In this document: positions 21,636 through 29,342 of the stretch, one piece after another
How the letters are laid out: every line of letters starts with the position of its first letter
Position numbering within the stretch: position 1 is the first letter of the stretch
Source of the DNA: a virus
Strand: one strand, 5' to 3'
Virus record (IMG/VR): IMGVR_UViG_3300022698_000188
Coordinates: 1-39,241 of that record
DNA length: 39,241 nucleotides
Made by a program: the position numbers and the translations under genes
Notes under the pieces: model-generated
The model's database searches: none
Told to the model about the DNA's origin: nothing
Seen by the model: the letters and a program-made list of their open reading frames with translations, nothing else

Positions 21636-22784
21636 ATGGCGACCACCCCCCGCAAATCTACCGACCCGCGCACCCCCGTTGCGGTGCTGAGCCTGCAGCT
21701 GTCCGACTCGGACGGCGCCGTGCAGCTCACCCCCGACGGCCTGTTCCGTGCCCGCGACGGTCGGCCCAAGAATCTGCCGGGTTGGAAGTTGAATCCCGTG
21801 GTCGCCGCCAGGGTAATCGCCCGGCTTCGGACTCGGCAGACCCCCATCGTCATCGATTACGAGCACCAGACCCTGCTGGCCGACGACAACGGCCAGCCGG
21901 CCCCGGCGGCCGGTTGGATCGACCCCCAGACAATCGAGTACCGCGAAGGCTCCGGCCTGTGGGCGCCGGTGCGCTGGACCGACCGGGCCAAGGGTTACAT
22001 CGATGCCGGCGAGTACGCCTTCCTGTCGCCGGTGCTGCCGTACGACCCGCAAACCGGCGACGTCCTGGACCTGGTCCAGGTCGCCCTGACCAACTACCCG
22101 GCCGTGGACGGTATGGCGGCGGTGGCCGCGCTTTCCGCCCGGTTCGATCTTGATCCCACCTCACAGGAGAAACGCGTGAATCGTGAACAACTGATTGAGC
22201 TGCTCGGTCTGGCCGCAGACGCCACCGACCAGCAGATCCAGGCGGCCATGGTCGCCCTCAAGGCCCGTGGCGATCTGGTGAACCAGGTACGCCAGGCGCT
22301 CGGCGTGGAGGACGGTCAGCCGATATCGAATGCGGTTATCGCCCTCAAGGCCAAGGCCGACAGCGTGCCGGGACTGGAGCAGCAGATCGCCGCCCTCAAG
22401 GCCGGCGGTGCCGCGACCCCGGACCCGGCTCAGTGGGTCCCCAAGGCGGTCTACGACGAGGCCACCGGCGCACTCGCCGCCCTCAAGACCAGCGCCGGCG
22501 CCGAGGAGATCGATCGCCTGATCAAAGACGGCCTGGAGTCCGGCCAGATCCCCGGCAAGGCCACCGCCGACTGGCTGCGCGGCCAGGGCCTGGCCGCCCT
22601 CAAGACCTACCTGGGCGACGCCCCGGAGCTGGCCGCGCTCAAGGGTACCCAGACTAACGGCAAGCAGCCGCAGGAAGAGCAGGAGGCCGCTGGCGAGCTG
22701 AGCAAGGAGGAACTGGCGGTGTGCAAGGCCACCGGCGTCGCACCCGAGGATTTCAAGAAAACCAAGGCCGCGAAAGCCGCCTGA
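21636..22784 (+). CDS. Mu gpI-like prohead protease-scaffold
   Basis: A 382-aa protein. The N-terminal 180 residues are the protease (VAVLSLQLSDSDG, TPIVIDYEHQTLLADDNGQPAPAAGWIDP, YAFLSPVLPYDPQTGDVLDL), as in gpI of Mu; H73 in DYEHQ is a likely catalytic residue. The C-terminal 200 residues are a helical scaffold with six ALK motifs. The protease matures the prohead and removes the scaffold. The gene starts without a clear Shine-Dalgarno sequence just after the putative promoter. A separate scaffold start lies inside at 22176. Confidence 0.88.
   Translation: MATTPRKSTDPRTPVAVLSLQLSDSDGAVQLTPDGLFRARDGRPKNLPGWKLNPVVAARVIARLRTRQTPIVIDYEHQTLLADDNGQPAPAAGWIDPQTIEYREGSGLWAPVRWTDRAKGYIDAGEYAFLSPVLPYDPQTGDVLDLVQVALTNYPAVDGMAAVAALSARFDLDPTSQEKRVNREQLIELLGLAADATDQQIQAAMVALKARGDLVNQVRQALGVEDGQPISNAVIALKAKADSVPGLEQQIAALKAGGAATPDPAQWVPKAVYDEATGALAALKTSAGAEEIDRLIKDGLESGQIPGKATADWLRGQGLAALKTYLGDAPELAALKGTQTNGKQPQEEQEAAGELSKEELAVCKATGVAPEDFKKTKAAKAA
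22176..22784 (+). CDS. Nested scaffold protein (gpZ-like) in frame within the protease gene
   Basis: A GTG at 22176 begins VNREQLIELLGLAADATDQQ, in the same frame as the protease. CAGGAG ends 6 nt upstream. The 202-aa product would be the scaffold alone, as gene Z within gene I in Mu. It contains a charged coiled coil with repeated ALK motifs. The C-terminus (CKATGVAPEDFKKTKAAKAA) is typical of scaffold tails that bind the capsid protein. Confidence 0.72.
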   Translation: MNREQLIELLGLAADATDQQIQAAMVALKARGDLVNQVRQALGVEDGQPISNAVIALKAKADSVPGLEQQIAALKAGGAATPDPAQWVPKAVYDEATGALAALKTSAGAEEIDRLIKDGLESGQIPGKATADWLRGQGLAALKTYLGDAPELAALKGTQTNGKQPQEEQEAAGELSKEELAVCKATGVAPEDFKKTKAAKAA

Positions 22785-22822
22785 TCTCGGCCCACGGCTG
22801 AAACCGACGAGGAGAGCGCCCC

Positions 22823-23224
22823 ATGTCCCTGAGTGCACCCCGCAACACCCCCGAGCGTCTCGGGGGCCAACTGAACGACCCCGTGGCCGCCGCCACCGTC
22901 ATCCTCGCCGGCGCCCTGGTGGCGCTCAACGCCACCGGCTACCTGGTGCCCGGCAGCGAGTCCGACGCCCTGGTGGTCCGAGGCCGTGCCGAGCAGAGCA
23001 TCGACAACGCTGCCGGCGCCGACGGTGACCTGCGCTGTGAGAGCAAGCGTGGCGTCTTCCGTTGGAACAACAGCGCTACCGACCCGGTGGACCGCACCCA
23101 CATCGGCGCTGCCGCCTATATCGAAGACGATCAGACCGTCTCCGCCACCGACAACGCCGGCGCCCGCTCCGCGGCCGGCACCGTCGAGGACGTGGACGAA
23201 GCCGGCGTCTGGGTCAAGACCTGA
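22823..23224 (+). CDS. Putative capsid decoration protein
   Basis: A 133-aa protein with GAGGAGAG before its ATG. Residues 20-50 (VAAATVILAGALVALNATGYLVPGS) and RGVFRWNNS, HIGAAAYIEDDQTVSATDN, AGTVEDVDEAGVWVKT follow the pattern of small trimeric capsid cement proteins (DUF2190-like). It sits between the scaffold and major capsid genes, the usual site. In the virion it would stabilise the expanded head. Confidence 0.78.
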   Translation: MSLSAPRNTPERLGGQLNDPVAAATVILAGALVALNATGYLVPGSESDALVVRGRAEQSIDNAAGADGDLRCESKRGVFRWNNSATDPVDRTHIGAAAYIEDDQTVSATDNAGARSAAGTVEDVDEAGVWVKT

Positions 23225-23278
23225 GCGCCGCCGGGCAACCGGTCACGCGCGATACCTGATTAGACACGAGGACACACC

Positions 23279-24181
23279 ATGGACCTGACCCCCACAAACC
23301 TCCAGGCCCTGTTTACGGCCTACAACACCGCCTTCCAGCAGGGGCGTACCGAACTCGGCCCCAAGGCCGACGTGTACAAGCAGTTCGCCATGGTGGTGCC
23401 CAGCTCCACGGCGCAGAACGTCTACCCCTGGATGGGCGACCTGCCGAAGCTGCGCGAGTGGCTCGGTGACCGCGTGGTGCATGGCCTGAAAGCCGCGGAC
23501 TTCACCATCAAGAACCGCAAGTTCGAGCTGACCCACGGCGTGGACCGGGACACCATCGACGACGACAGCTACGGCGTCTACACCCCGCTGTTCAACGAGT
23601 ACGGCCGCAGCTCCGCCGAGCACCCCAACGAACTGTGTGTGGAGGTGTTCACCGCCAACCCGCTGTGTTTCGACGGACAGCCCTTGTTCGACGCCGACCA
23701 CCCGGTGCTGGACGAAAACGGTGACGAGGTGAGCGTCTCCAACGACATGGGCGGCTCGGGACCGGCCTGGTACGTCATGGACCTCAGTCGCATGATCAAG
23801 CCGGTGATCTTCCAGGAGCGCCGCGCCTACGACTTCCGGGCGCTGACCAACCTGCAGTCCGACCAGGTGTTCATGACCGACCAGTTCAAGTTCGGCGTGG
23901 ACGGCCGCGTCAGCGGCGGCGCCGGTCTCTGGCAACTGGTGGTGCGCTCGCAAGAGGATCTGACGGCGGCCAACTACGAGGCGGCCCGCAAGCGCCTGCA
24001 GGGTTTGCAGGGCGACTACGGCCGCCCACTGGCCCTGCGCCACACCCACACGATGTTTCCGACCGACCTGGAAGGGGCCATCCGAAAGATTCTCAACAGC
24101 GAACACGCTGCCGGCGGCGAGACCAACGAGTGGAAGGACACCTCCGCGATGTTGATGAATCACTGGCTGCCGCAGAGCTAA
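23279..24181 (+). CDS. Major capsid protein (Mu gpT-like)
   Basis: A 300-aa protein, the length usual for gpT. TNLQALFTAYNTAFQQGRTEL at the N-terminus, YPWMGDLPKLREWLGDRVVHGL, FTIKNRKFELTHGVDRDTIDDD (about 80-102) and ADHPVLDEN match the Mu-like major head subunit. It adopts the HK97 fold in relatives. The gene is followed by a 236-nt untranslated stretch with strong RNA pairing potential. Confidence 0.93.
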   Translation: MDLTPTNLQALFTAYNTAFQQGRTELGPKADVYKQFAMVVPSSTAQNVYPWMGDLPKLREWLGDRVVHGLKAADFTIKNRKFELTHGVDRDTIDDDSYGVYTPLFNEYGRSSAEHPNELCVEVFTANPLCFDGQPLFDADHPVLDENGDEVSVSNDMGGSGPAWYVMDLSRMIKPVIFQERRAYDFRALTNLQSDQVFMTDQFKFGVDGRVSGGAGLWQLVVRSQEDLTAANYEAARKRLQGLQGDYGRPLALRHTHTMFPTDLEGAIRKILNSEHAAGGETNEWKDTSAMLMNHWLPQS

Positions 24182-24199
24182 ACCGAAACACCACGAGCG

Positions 24200-24400
24200 A
24201 CAAGAAGCTCCGGGGCCGATGAAGGGCGCACAGGATGCCCCCCGAGGCACCAGCGCAGGGACGCACCCATACCACGCGAGAGAGGCAGTGACCCCGAGGC
24301 CGTGTCGGCCTGGCCGAGGGATAGCCCCAAGACCGACTTTGACGGGTAACCCTCGGGGGGCGGATAACCGTCGAGAGGTGTAGGCAGGACCCCCCTACGA
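24200..24400 (+). ncRNA. Structured, pseudoknot-capable RNA downstream of the capsid gene
   Basis: This gap has no plausible rightward ORF but strong pairing. GCCCCCCGAGG (24237-24247) pairs perfectly with CCTCGGGGGGC (24351-24361) over 11 bp. AGGCC (24297-24301) pairs with GGCCT (24307-24311). GACGG (24341-24345), inside the long stem, pairs with CCGTC (24368-24372) outside it, giving a pseudoknot. GTAGG (24380-24384) pairs with CCTAC (24394-24398) just before the next ribosome site. The position fits a published motif class named Mu-gpT-DE (from memory). Exact limits are estimated. Confidence 0.68.
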
Positions 24401-24417
24401 TTTCACAGGAGCACACC

Positions 24418-24642
24418 ATGGCTGTCACGAAGAAGGTTACACCCAAACCCAAGGCCTCCCCTGCCAAAGGAGAGCGCCTGGTTGTCACCGCCCAGTCGGC
24501 GCGCTTCCGCCGCGCGGGCTTGCGCTTCACCCGCCAGCCCACTGAGTTGTCGGTAAAGGACCTGACCAAAGCGCAGATCGAGGCCCTGGAGTCCGAGCCG
24601 CGCCTGAGCGTCAAGCGCCTGCCCGCCGAGGCGGCAGAGTAA
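24418..24642 (+). CDS. Mu gp35-like protein (HI1506-like)
   Basis: A 74-aa protein with AGGAG before its ATG. A basic, Lys/Pro-rich start is followed by RLVVTAQSARFRRAGLRFTRQPTELSVKDLTKAQIEALESEPRLSVKRL (about 20-68), the compact domain shared with Mu gp35 and Haemophilus HI1506. Its role in the head or head-tail region is not established. Confidence 0.8.
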   Translation: MAVTKKVTPKPKASPAKGERLVVTAQSARFRRAGLRFTRQPTELSVKDLTKAQIEALESEPRLSVKRLPAEAAE

Positions 24643-24657
24643 GCGGGAGCCGCGGCC

Positions 24658-25068
24658 ATGTACTGCACCTCCCAGGACCTGGAGCGCCGCTACGGCCGCC
24701 GCGAGCTGGAGCAGCTCACCGACCGCGACGGCACCTACGGCGGGATCGTGGACGAGGTGCTGGAGGAGGCCATCGCCGACGCCGCGGCGGAGATCGACGG
24801 CTACCTGACCGACGGCGGCTACGCTCTGCCGCTCGATCCGGTGCCTTACCTGATCACCCGCCACGCCTGCGCCCTGACCCGAGCCTATCTGTACGACGAC
24901 GGCCGACCCGAGGCGGTAGAAAAAGACGCGGTGCGGGTACTCACCTGGTTGGAGGGGGTCGCCAACGGCAAGATCAGGCTGACCCAAACCGACACCCGCC
25001 AGGGCAACGGCGCCGGATCGGTGGAGATTTCCGCAGGGCGCAAAGCGTTTACCGGGGGTGGCTACTGA
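24658..25068 (+). CDS. Mu gp36-like head-tail connector protein (DUF1320)
   Basis: A 136-aa protein beginning MYCTSQDLERRYGRRELEQLTDR, the DUF1320 signature. VLEEAIADAAAEIDGYLTDGGYALPLDPVPYLITRHACALTRAYLYD (about 36-82) matches the helical core of head-completion proteins related to gp6 of HK97. It would dock on the portal and connect to the tail. It overlaps the next gene by 1 nt (TGATG). Confidence 0.85.
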   Translation: MYCTSQDLERRYGRRELEQLTDRDGTYGGIVDEVLEEAIADAAAEIDGYLTDGGYALPLDPVPYLITRHACALTRAYLYDDGRPEAVEKDAVRVLTWLEGVANGKIRLTQTDTRQGNGAGSVEISAGRKAFTGGGY

Positions 25069-25529
25069 TGGCCATCGACGACTACCTCGCGCCCGAGGCC
25101 AGCATCGTCGCACGGCTCCAGGAGCCCGACCGGCTGCCCGAAGGCTGGCGGGTGCTGACCGCCCCGGACGTGCAGGCGGTCAGGGCCTCCCGTCTCCCCG
25201 ACCGCCGGGTGGAGGTGGTCTACGCCGGCGACCTGAGCGTCGACGCCGAAGCCGACGGGAGCATCGTCACTATAGAGCATCTTTGGCTGGCGGTGGTCGT
25301 AATCAAAAACGTCCGCGACCTGCGCCAGGGCCGGGCCGCCCGGTCAGAGGCCGGCCCGGTGATGATCAATGTGCTCAACGCGCTGCGCCGCCGGCAAGGG
25401 CAACCGGTCTGGAGGCCCGCGCCCGGTTGGTCCCCACTGGTACCGCGCAAGAGCGGCTACAAGGCCACCTACGCCGACGGGTTCGGCTACTACCCGTTGG
25501 GTTTCGCAACAAAATTTCAGTTGATATAG
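25068..25529 (+). CDS. Mu gp37-like tail terminator / connector protein (DUF1834)
   Basis: A 153-aa protein. SIVARLQEPDRLPEGWRVLTAPDVQAVR at the start and IEHLWLAVVVIKNVRD, ARSEAGPVMINVLNALRR and WRPAP in the middle fit the gp37 family, which occupies the position of tail terminator or minor tail proteins. It lies directly after the gp36 homologue and before the tail tube. Confidence 0.75.
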   Translation: MAIDDYLAPEASIVARLQEPDRLPEGWRVLTAPDVQAVRASRLPDRRVEVVYAGDLSVDAEADGSIVTIEHLWLAVVVIKNVRDLRQGRAARSEAGPVMINVLNALRRRQGQPVWRPAPGWSPLVPRKSGYKATYADGFGYYPLGFATKFQLI

Positions 25530-25538
25530 GAGCAAGAC

Positions 25539-26339
25539 ATGACCGAAGGCCGCCCCGAAAATGCCGGATATCGCCTCGTCGGCGAGGCGCATCTCCAGGT
25601 CACCAACAAGACCACCGAGCAGGCGGTCGTGACCAATCTGCCGGCCGAATATATCGGCGTCAGCCCCTCCTCTGAGCGTACCGGCGTGCCCGATCCGCGC
25701 CGCGCCAACCGGGGGTTGGATCTGTTCTCCTTGGTTGATCCGGCAGAGCCCAAGGGTAAGTTGGTTCTGCTGTCGATCCCCAAACCGATTCTCGCCGTGC
25801 TCTGGTACGGCTCAGAGATCACCGTCAACGATGCCGGCGGCAGCTTTACCGATGAATCCCATGCTTTTATCGAGGGGTTGGGCATCCAGCTGAACCACCG
25901 CAACGTCGATATGGACAACTTGGAGCTGTTCTCCGCCGCAGCCGGCGGCGGTACCGAGCACGTCAAGGATACCGACTGGGAGGAGGTCAACCAGCAACTC
26001 GGCATTATCCGCCCCATTCCCGGCGGCAACATGGGCGCCAGCGGTACCTGCTACGCCTCCGGCGATCATTTCGCGGTCACCGGCACCGGCGTCAAGATGG
26101 GCGGCAACTCGACCATTGAGGCGCGGCTCCAGTTCTCGGCTACCAACGACCTGCCCGACGACACCGGCCAAACCGGGGCGGACGTGATCCTTGACATCCG
26201 TCGGGCGCTGCTGATCTCCAACCAGGAGGTCAACCTGGCGGGCAAAGAGGCTGTCAAAGTGGAGCTGGAGGTGGTGCCCCAAGTGCCGCCCACCGGCAAC
26301 GCCGTGGAGCTGCTCTACCCGCAATTTGCCACTTCGTGA
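25539..26339 (+). CDS. Putative major tail (tube) protein
   Basis: A 266-aa protein with TAGGAG 9 nt before the ATG. Placed right after the connector genes where siphophages encode the tail tube. It is beta-rich, with no transmembrane or enzymatic motifs (LVGEAHLQVTNKTTEQAVVTNL, GNSTIEARLQFSATNDLPDD, VELEVVPQVPP). The absence of any sheath gene next to it argues for a non-contractile tail. Assignment rests on position, size and composition rather than a recognised motif. Confidence 0.68.
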   Translation: MTEGRPENAGYRLVGEAHLQVTNKTTEQAVVTNLPAEYIGVSPSSERTGVPDPRRANRGLDLFSLVDPAEPKGKLVLLSIPKPILAVLWYGSEITVNDAGGSFTDESHAFIEGLGIQLNHRNVDMDNLELFSAAAGGGTEHVKDTDWEEVNQQLGIIRPIPGGNMGASGTCYASGDHFAVTGTGVKMGGNSTIEARLQFSATNDLPDDTGQTGADVILDIRRALLISNQEVNLAGKEAVKVELEVVPQVPPTGNAVELLYPQFATS

Positions 26340-26347
26340 TCCCGTAG

Positions 26348-26390
26348 GTCGGACCGCGCGCCAAAGCCATCTGACTGGCCGCTGTCCGAC
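26348..26390. repeat. Inverted repeat after the tail tube gene
   Basis: GTCGGAC (26348-26354) and GTCCGAC (26384-26390) enclose a 4-bp inner stem, GCCA (26366-26369) with TGGC (26376-26379). It could form a branched hairpin in the message between the tail tube and the next gene. No T tract follows; it may stabilise the upstream mRNA. Confidence 0.35.
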
Positions 26391-26417
26391 ATGCACGCAC
26401 CCTTGTAGGAGACTGAA

Positions 26418-26600
26418 ATGTCTGAATCCAACGCTAAGACAGTGCCCGAGAAAAAGCCGTTTGTCTTCGCCCGCGACCACGAACATGCTGGCGTGAAATA
26501 CGTCGCAGAAGACCCCAAGCGCAACCGGGGCGAGTTCACCGCGGATGAGATTGCCTGGTTGAAGAAGCACAAGGCCGACAAGCCCCTGCCCAAAACCTAA
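26418..26600 (+). CDS. Small tail-region protein (DUF7210-like)
   Basis: A 60-aa protein with TAGGAG 8 nt before the ATG. The core FVFARDHEHAGVKYVAEDPKRNRGEFTADEIAWLKKHKA follows the pattern H-x-HAG-x-x-Y...A-x-WL of small phage proteins of the DUF7210 type, as I recall them. It is too short for a usual tail assembly chaperone, though it occupies that place. No slippery sequence joining it to a longer frame was found. Confidence 0.62.
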   Translation: MSESNAKTVPEKKPFVFARDHEHAGVKYVAEDPKRNRGEFTADEIAWLKKHKADKPLPKT

Positions 26601-26606
26601 CCCCCA

Positions 26607-26624
26607 CCCCGCCACCCGGCGGGG
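26607..26624 (+). terminator. GC-rich hairpin between tail genes
   Basis: CCCCGCC (26607-26613) and GGCGGGG (26618-26624) form a perfect 7-bp stem with an ACCC loop, 7 nt after a stop codon. There is no T tract, so an attenuating or mRNA-stabilising hairpin is as likely as a terminator. It would reduce transcripts of the tail genes relative to the head genes. Confidence 0.4.
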
Positions 26625-26651
26625 TACTACCCCAACCACCCGGAGAACACC

Positions 26652-26771
26652 ATGCTCGAACTACTCCAATACGCAACGTCCGGCTTCTGGGTCTGGATCG
26701 GCTCCATGGGCTTGATCGGTGCCACGGGCGTTTCCGTGGCACTGATCGTAGACGCGATCCGCAAGCGTTGA
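26652..26771 (+). CDS. 39-aa single-pass membrane peptide
   Basis: It starts MLELLQYATSGFWVWIG, has one hydrophobic helix (about 11-34) and ends with the basic anchor DAIRKR. CGGAG lies 7 nt before the ATG, and the fibre gene starts 6 nt after its stop. The spacing and topology support translation. Similar tiny membrane peptides occur in tail modules of other phages, with unknown role. Confidence 0.6.
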   Translation: MLELLQYATSGFWVWIGSMGLIGATGVSVALIVDAIRKR

Positions 26772-26777
26772 GCCGTC

Positions 26778-28313
26778 ATGCGCGCCCCGCTCATTTGCGC
26801 TCTACTGCTGTCGCTGCTGGCCGTCGGCCCGGCGGCTGCAGCCGATCGCCAGGTCATACTCGAGCCCTATTACGACGGCGGCGGGTACGTCGCCACCACG
26901 ATCCGTATACAGCTGGTCGACGCCACGAACAAACCGGTTCTGGCTCTGCGCGCCCCGGACGGCACGCCGATCACAACCGACCGCAGCTACAGCCTAAAGT
27001 ACGGCCCCCAGCAAATCGAACTGACCCCACAGACCGACATCGCCCGCGCCCTGCCGGCTGCGCCGGATACCTGGTATCGGATCCGCGTCTCGGCCGGCAG
27101 GGTTAAAGAGGACTACCGGGTGCAGGTGGCCGAAGGCGCCGAGCCGCTCGGCTGGTCGGAGCTGATACAAGCCGGCGCCCCCCTGGTCCCGGCGCAGCTC
27201 TCTGCTCTGCAGCAGCACAAGGCCGACGATACACGACACCTGCCGGCGGACGCCGCCGAAGGCCGGTTTGCCCGAATGGGCGCCGCCGGGGAGTGGGAGG
27301 CGGTCACCGTGGCGCCGGGGGGCGGGGTCACGGATCACGGGGATCTGACCGGCCTGGGGGACGACGATCACAGTCAGTACGCCTTGTCCGACGGCAGCCG
27401 GGGCAGCTTTGCGACTACCGCCCAGGGTGCCCTGGCCGACACCGCCACCCAGCCTGCCGACCTGTCCGCTGTGGCCTCCAGTGGAGCGGCTGGAGATGTA
27501 TCTGTCGCCGCCGCGCCGGGAAATTACTCCGCTGCAACTGCGGATGTCGAGGCCCACCTGGCCGGCATCGATACCGCCCTGGGTGGGCTGGGCGGAGGGC
27601 ATGATCCGGTCACCCTGACCGGCGCCTATGACTACGCAACCCTTGCCGGCCAGCAGATTACCCTGGGTAAGATCGACCTGACCGCCGACGTGACCGGGGC
27701 GCTGCCCTGGGCCTCGGTCGGCTCGACGCCTACTACGCTGGCCGGCTACGGGATCACTGATGCGGCGCTGCAGAGCGCGCTCGATGTCCATGAAGCGGAC
27801 GCGGCCAATCCCCACTCAGTGACCGCCGCCCAGGCCGGTGCCGATCCGGCCGGCTCCGCCGCCGCCGTGCAGACGGATCTGGACACCCACGAGGCAGATG
27901 CAGCAAACCCCCACGCGGTCACGGCAACGCAGGTCGGTGCCCTGCCGATCAGCGGCGGCACCCTGACCGGTGCGGTTCGGGTGCAAGGGTATGACCTGGC
28001 GATGCCTGCGGAGTTTTCGCCGGGCGCCAGCTTCGAGGCCCCCATGAATGGGGTGCCGTCGCGATTGTTGCTCACGCAGAATCTAATACTGTCCGCCGCA
28101 GCGGGGACCGATCTTGCGGTCAGTCAGATCTGGCTCCAACAGGACGCCACCGGAGGCTGGACCGTCACCGTGCCTGGCACCTGGAAATGGATCGGCGGCA
28201 CCGCAAAGGCGGTGGCGACAGACCCGAACGAGGTTACGTTTATTGTGTTGCGTCGCAATCCATGGAGCGAAATAGAGATCGCTGTAATTGATTACAGCGT
28301 ACCCACACCCTAA
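26778..28313 (+). CDS. Tail fibre-like protein with N-terminal signal peptide
   Basis: A 511-aa protein. Residues 1-22 (MRAPLICALLLSLLAVGPAA) look like a Sec signal peptide with an AAA cleavage region. Fibre hallmarks follow: DHGDLTGLGDDDHSQYAL (about 186-203), two copies of HEADAANPHSVTA / HEADAANPHAVTA (about 336-348 and 374-386), and GALPISGGTLTGAVRV. The last 100 residues form a beta-rich tip that probably binds the host surface. It is unusual that a fibre is encoded before the tape measure and that it carries a signal peptide. Confidence 0.78.
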   Translation: MRAPLICALLLSLLAVGPAAAADRQVILEPYYDGGGYVATTIRIQLVDATNKPVLALRAPDGTPITTDRSYSLKYGPQQIELTPQTDIARALPAAPDTWYRIRVSAGRVKEDYRVQVAEGAEPLGWSELIQAGAPLVPAQLSALQQHKADDTRHLPADAAEGRFARMGAAGEWEAVTVAPGGGVTDHGDLTGLGDDDHSQYALSDGSRGSFATTAQGALADTATQPADLSAVASSGAAGDVSVAAAPGNYSAATADVEAHLAGIDTALGGLGGGHDPVTLTGAYDYATLAGQQITLGKIDLTADVTGALPWASVGSTPTTLAGYGITDAALQSALDVHEADAANPHSVTAAQAGADPAGSAAAVQTDLDTHEADAANPHAVTATQVGALPISGGTLTGAVRVQGYDLAMPAEFSPGASFEAPMNGVPSRLLLTQNLILSAAAGTDLAVSQIWLQQDATGGWTVTVPGTWKWIGGTAKAVATDPNEVTFIVLRRNPWSEIEIAVIDYSVPTP

Positions 28314-28331
28314 TTGACTGGGAGAACCGAT

Positions 28332-29330
28332 ATGCCTGCCGATGGAGGACTGTTACCGCTGTTGGGTCTCGGCCTGGGCGCGATAGGGTCCGCTGCGACG
28401 CACGATAAGCCGCTCGCGGTATCCAATGGACCGCTGGATCGCATAATAAAAATTGTATTTTTGCTGGTGTTTCTCGGCCTGACTCTGCTCGCAGGCCTGA
28501 TGCTGTACGCCTACACCACCAGCGCCCGCGCGGCGGAAGCACCCGAACGCTGGTGCTACGCGCCCGGCGGCGTTGTAGATCGATGCGGGCAGACGCAACC
28601 AACAGCGGTCAGAGACGCCGCGGGGCGGTGGGTGCTGGGCGTAGGCAGAGAAGATCTGGGTCAATACGGCTGGTATAGGGAGGTCCGAAAGAAAAAAGAG
28701 TGGTATCAGAAGGAAAGCGATACCCCGACATTGGATGCCGGGGAAGGTACCGCGACCTACCCGGTTGTGACCCCACCGGTACCTCCGGAGCGAGAGGCTA
28801 TTTATTTGTATAGCGTAGCGCCCGACGATCCGCCCCGGGCGATTTGGTTCCGAAAAGTTTTTCCGTCGAAATTGCCCTATCAGGTGTACGGCGACGTTCC
28901 GGTACTGGACGCGGCGGCTAGCACCGCGACTTATCCGGTTGTTGACGGCGATCCTGAAGAGGCTGAGGCGTACCTCCTGGCACAATTCCAGTTGGGACTC
29001 CAGCTTGAGCGGCGGAAACAGGAGGTCCTGGTGACCACCGGCGCCGCGTTGCCGGTGGGATCTGTCCAGGCGGACACGGTCCAAAAACTGTTGTTAATGC
29101 GCTCTACGGAGCTGCTACGTCAGGAGCTGACAGGGACGCCGGAGGAAAGGGCGGCCGCTACCGCCGAGCTGGACCTGCTGGCCGAAAAACCCGACCAGGT
29201 TCGAGCTCTATACGCTCGGGAAGCGGAAATAACGAACTGGGTCCGGGTGGCTCTTGAGCCCGAGGAATACGCAGACTACCTCGGCCCGTCTCGGGCGGAC
29301 CGCTGGCCCGACGGCCCCTGGTTCGATTGA
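28332..29330 (+). CDS. Membrane-anchored fibre-module protein, possibly DUF4376-like
   Basis: 332 aa from ATG 28332, chosen because GGAG precedes it by 8-11 nt; a TTG at 28314 is the alternative. One strong transmembrane segment (about 39-62, IIKIVFLLVFLGLTLLAGLMLY) is followed by ARAAEAPERWCYAPGG. Two copies of a 40-residue unit end TLDAGEGTATYPVV and VLDAAASTATYPVV. The C-terminal part (ERRKQEVLVTTGAALPVGSVQADTVQKLLLM) recalls DUF4376 domains of fibre-assembly proteins. Directly follows the fibre gene, so a fibre chaperone or adaptor is plausible. Confidence 0.62.
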   Translation: MPADGGLLPLLGLGLGAIGSAATHDKPLAVSNGPLDRIIKIVFLLVFLGLTLLAGLMLYAYTTSARAAEAPERWCYAPGGVVDRCGQTQPTAVRDAAGRWVLGVGREDLGQYGWYREVRKKKEWYQKESDTPTLDAGEGTATYPVVTPPVPPEREAIYLYSVAPDDPPRAIWFRKVFPSKLPYQVYGDVPVLDAAASTATYPVVDGDPEEAEAYLLAQFQLGLQLERRKQEVLVTTGAALPVGSVQADTVQKLLLMRSTELLRQELTGTPEERAAATAELDLLAEKPDQVRALYAREAEITNWVRVALEPEEYADYLGPSRADRWPDGPWFD

Positions 29331-29342
29331 TTTCGTAGCGCC

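Noticed and set aside
24182-24417. Group I or group II intron, or tmRNA-like element, after the capsid gene
   Set aside because: The stretch is too short, lies outside the coding frame, and shows no domain V or P7-like core; a compact pseudoknotted RNA fits better.
26418-26771. Possible programmed frameshift making tail assembly chaperones
   Set aside because: No slippery heptamer was seen near the end of the 60-aa gene and no second frame extends it; the next ORF is a separate membrane peptide.
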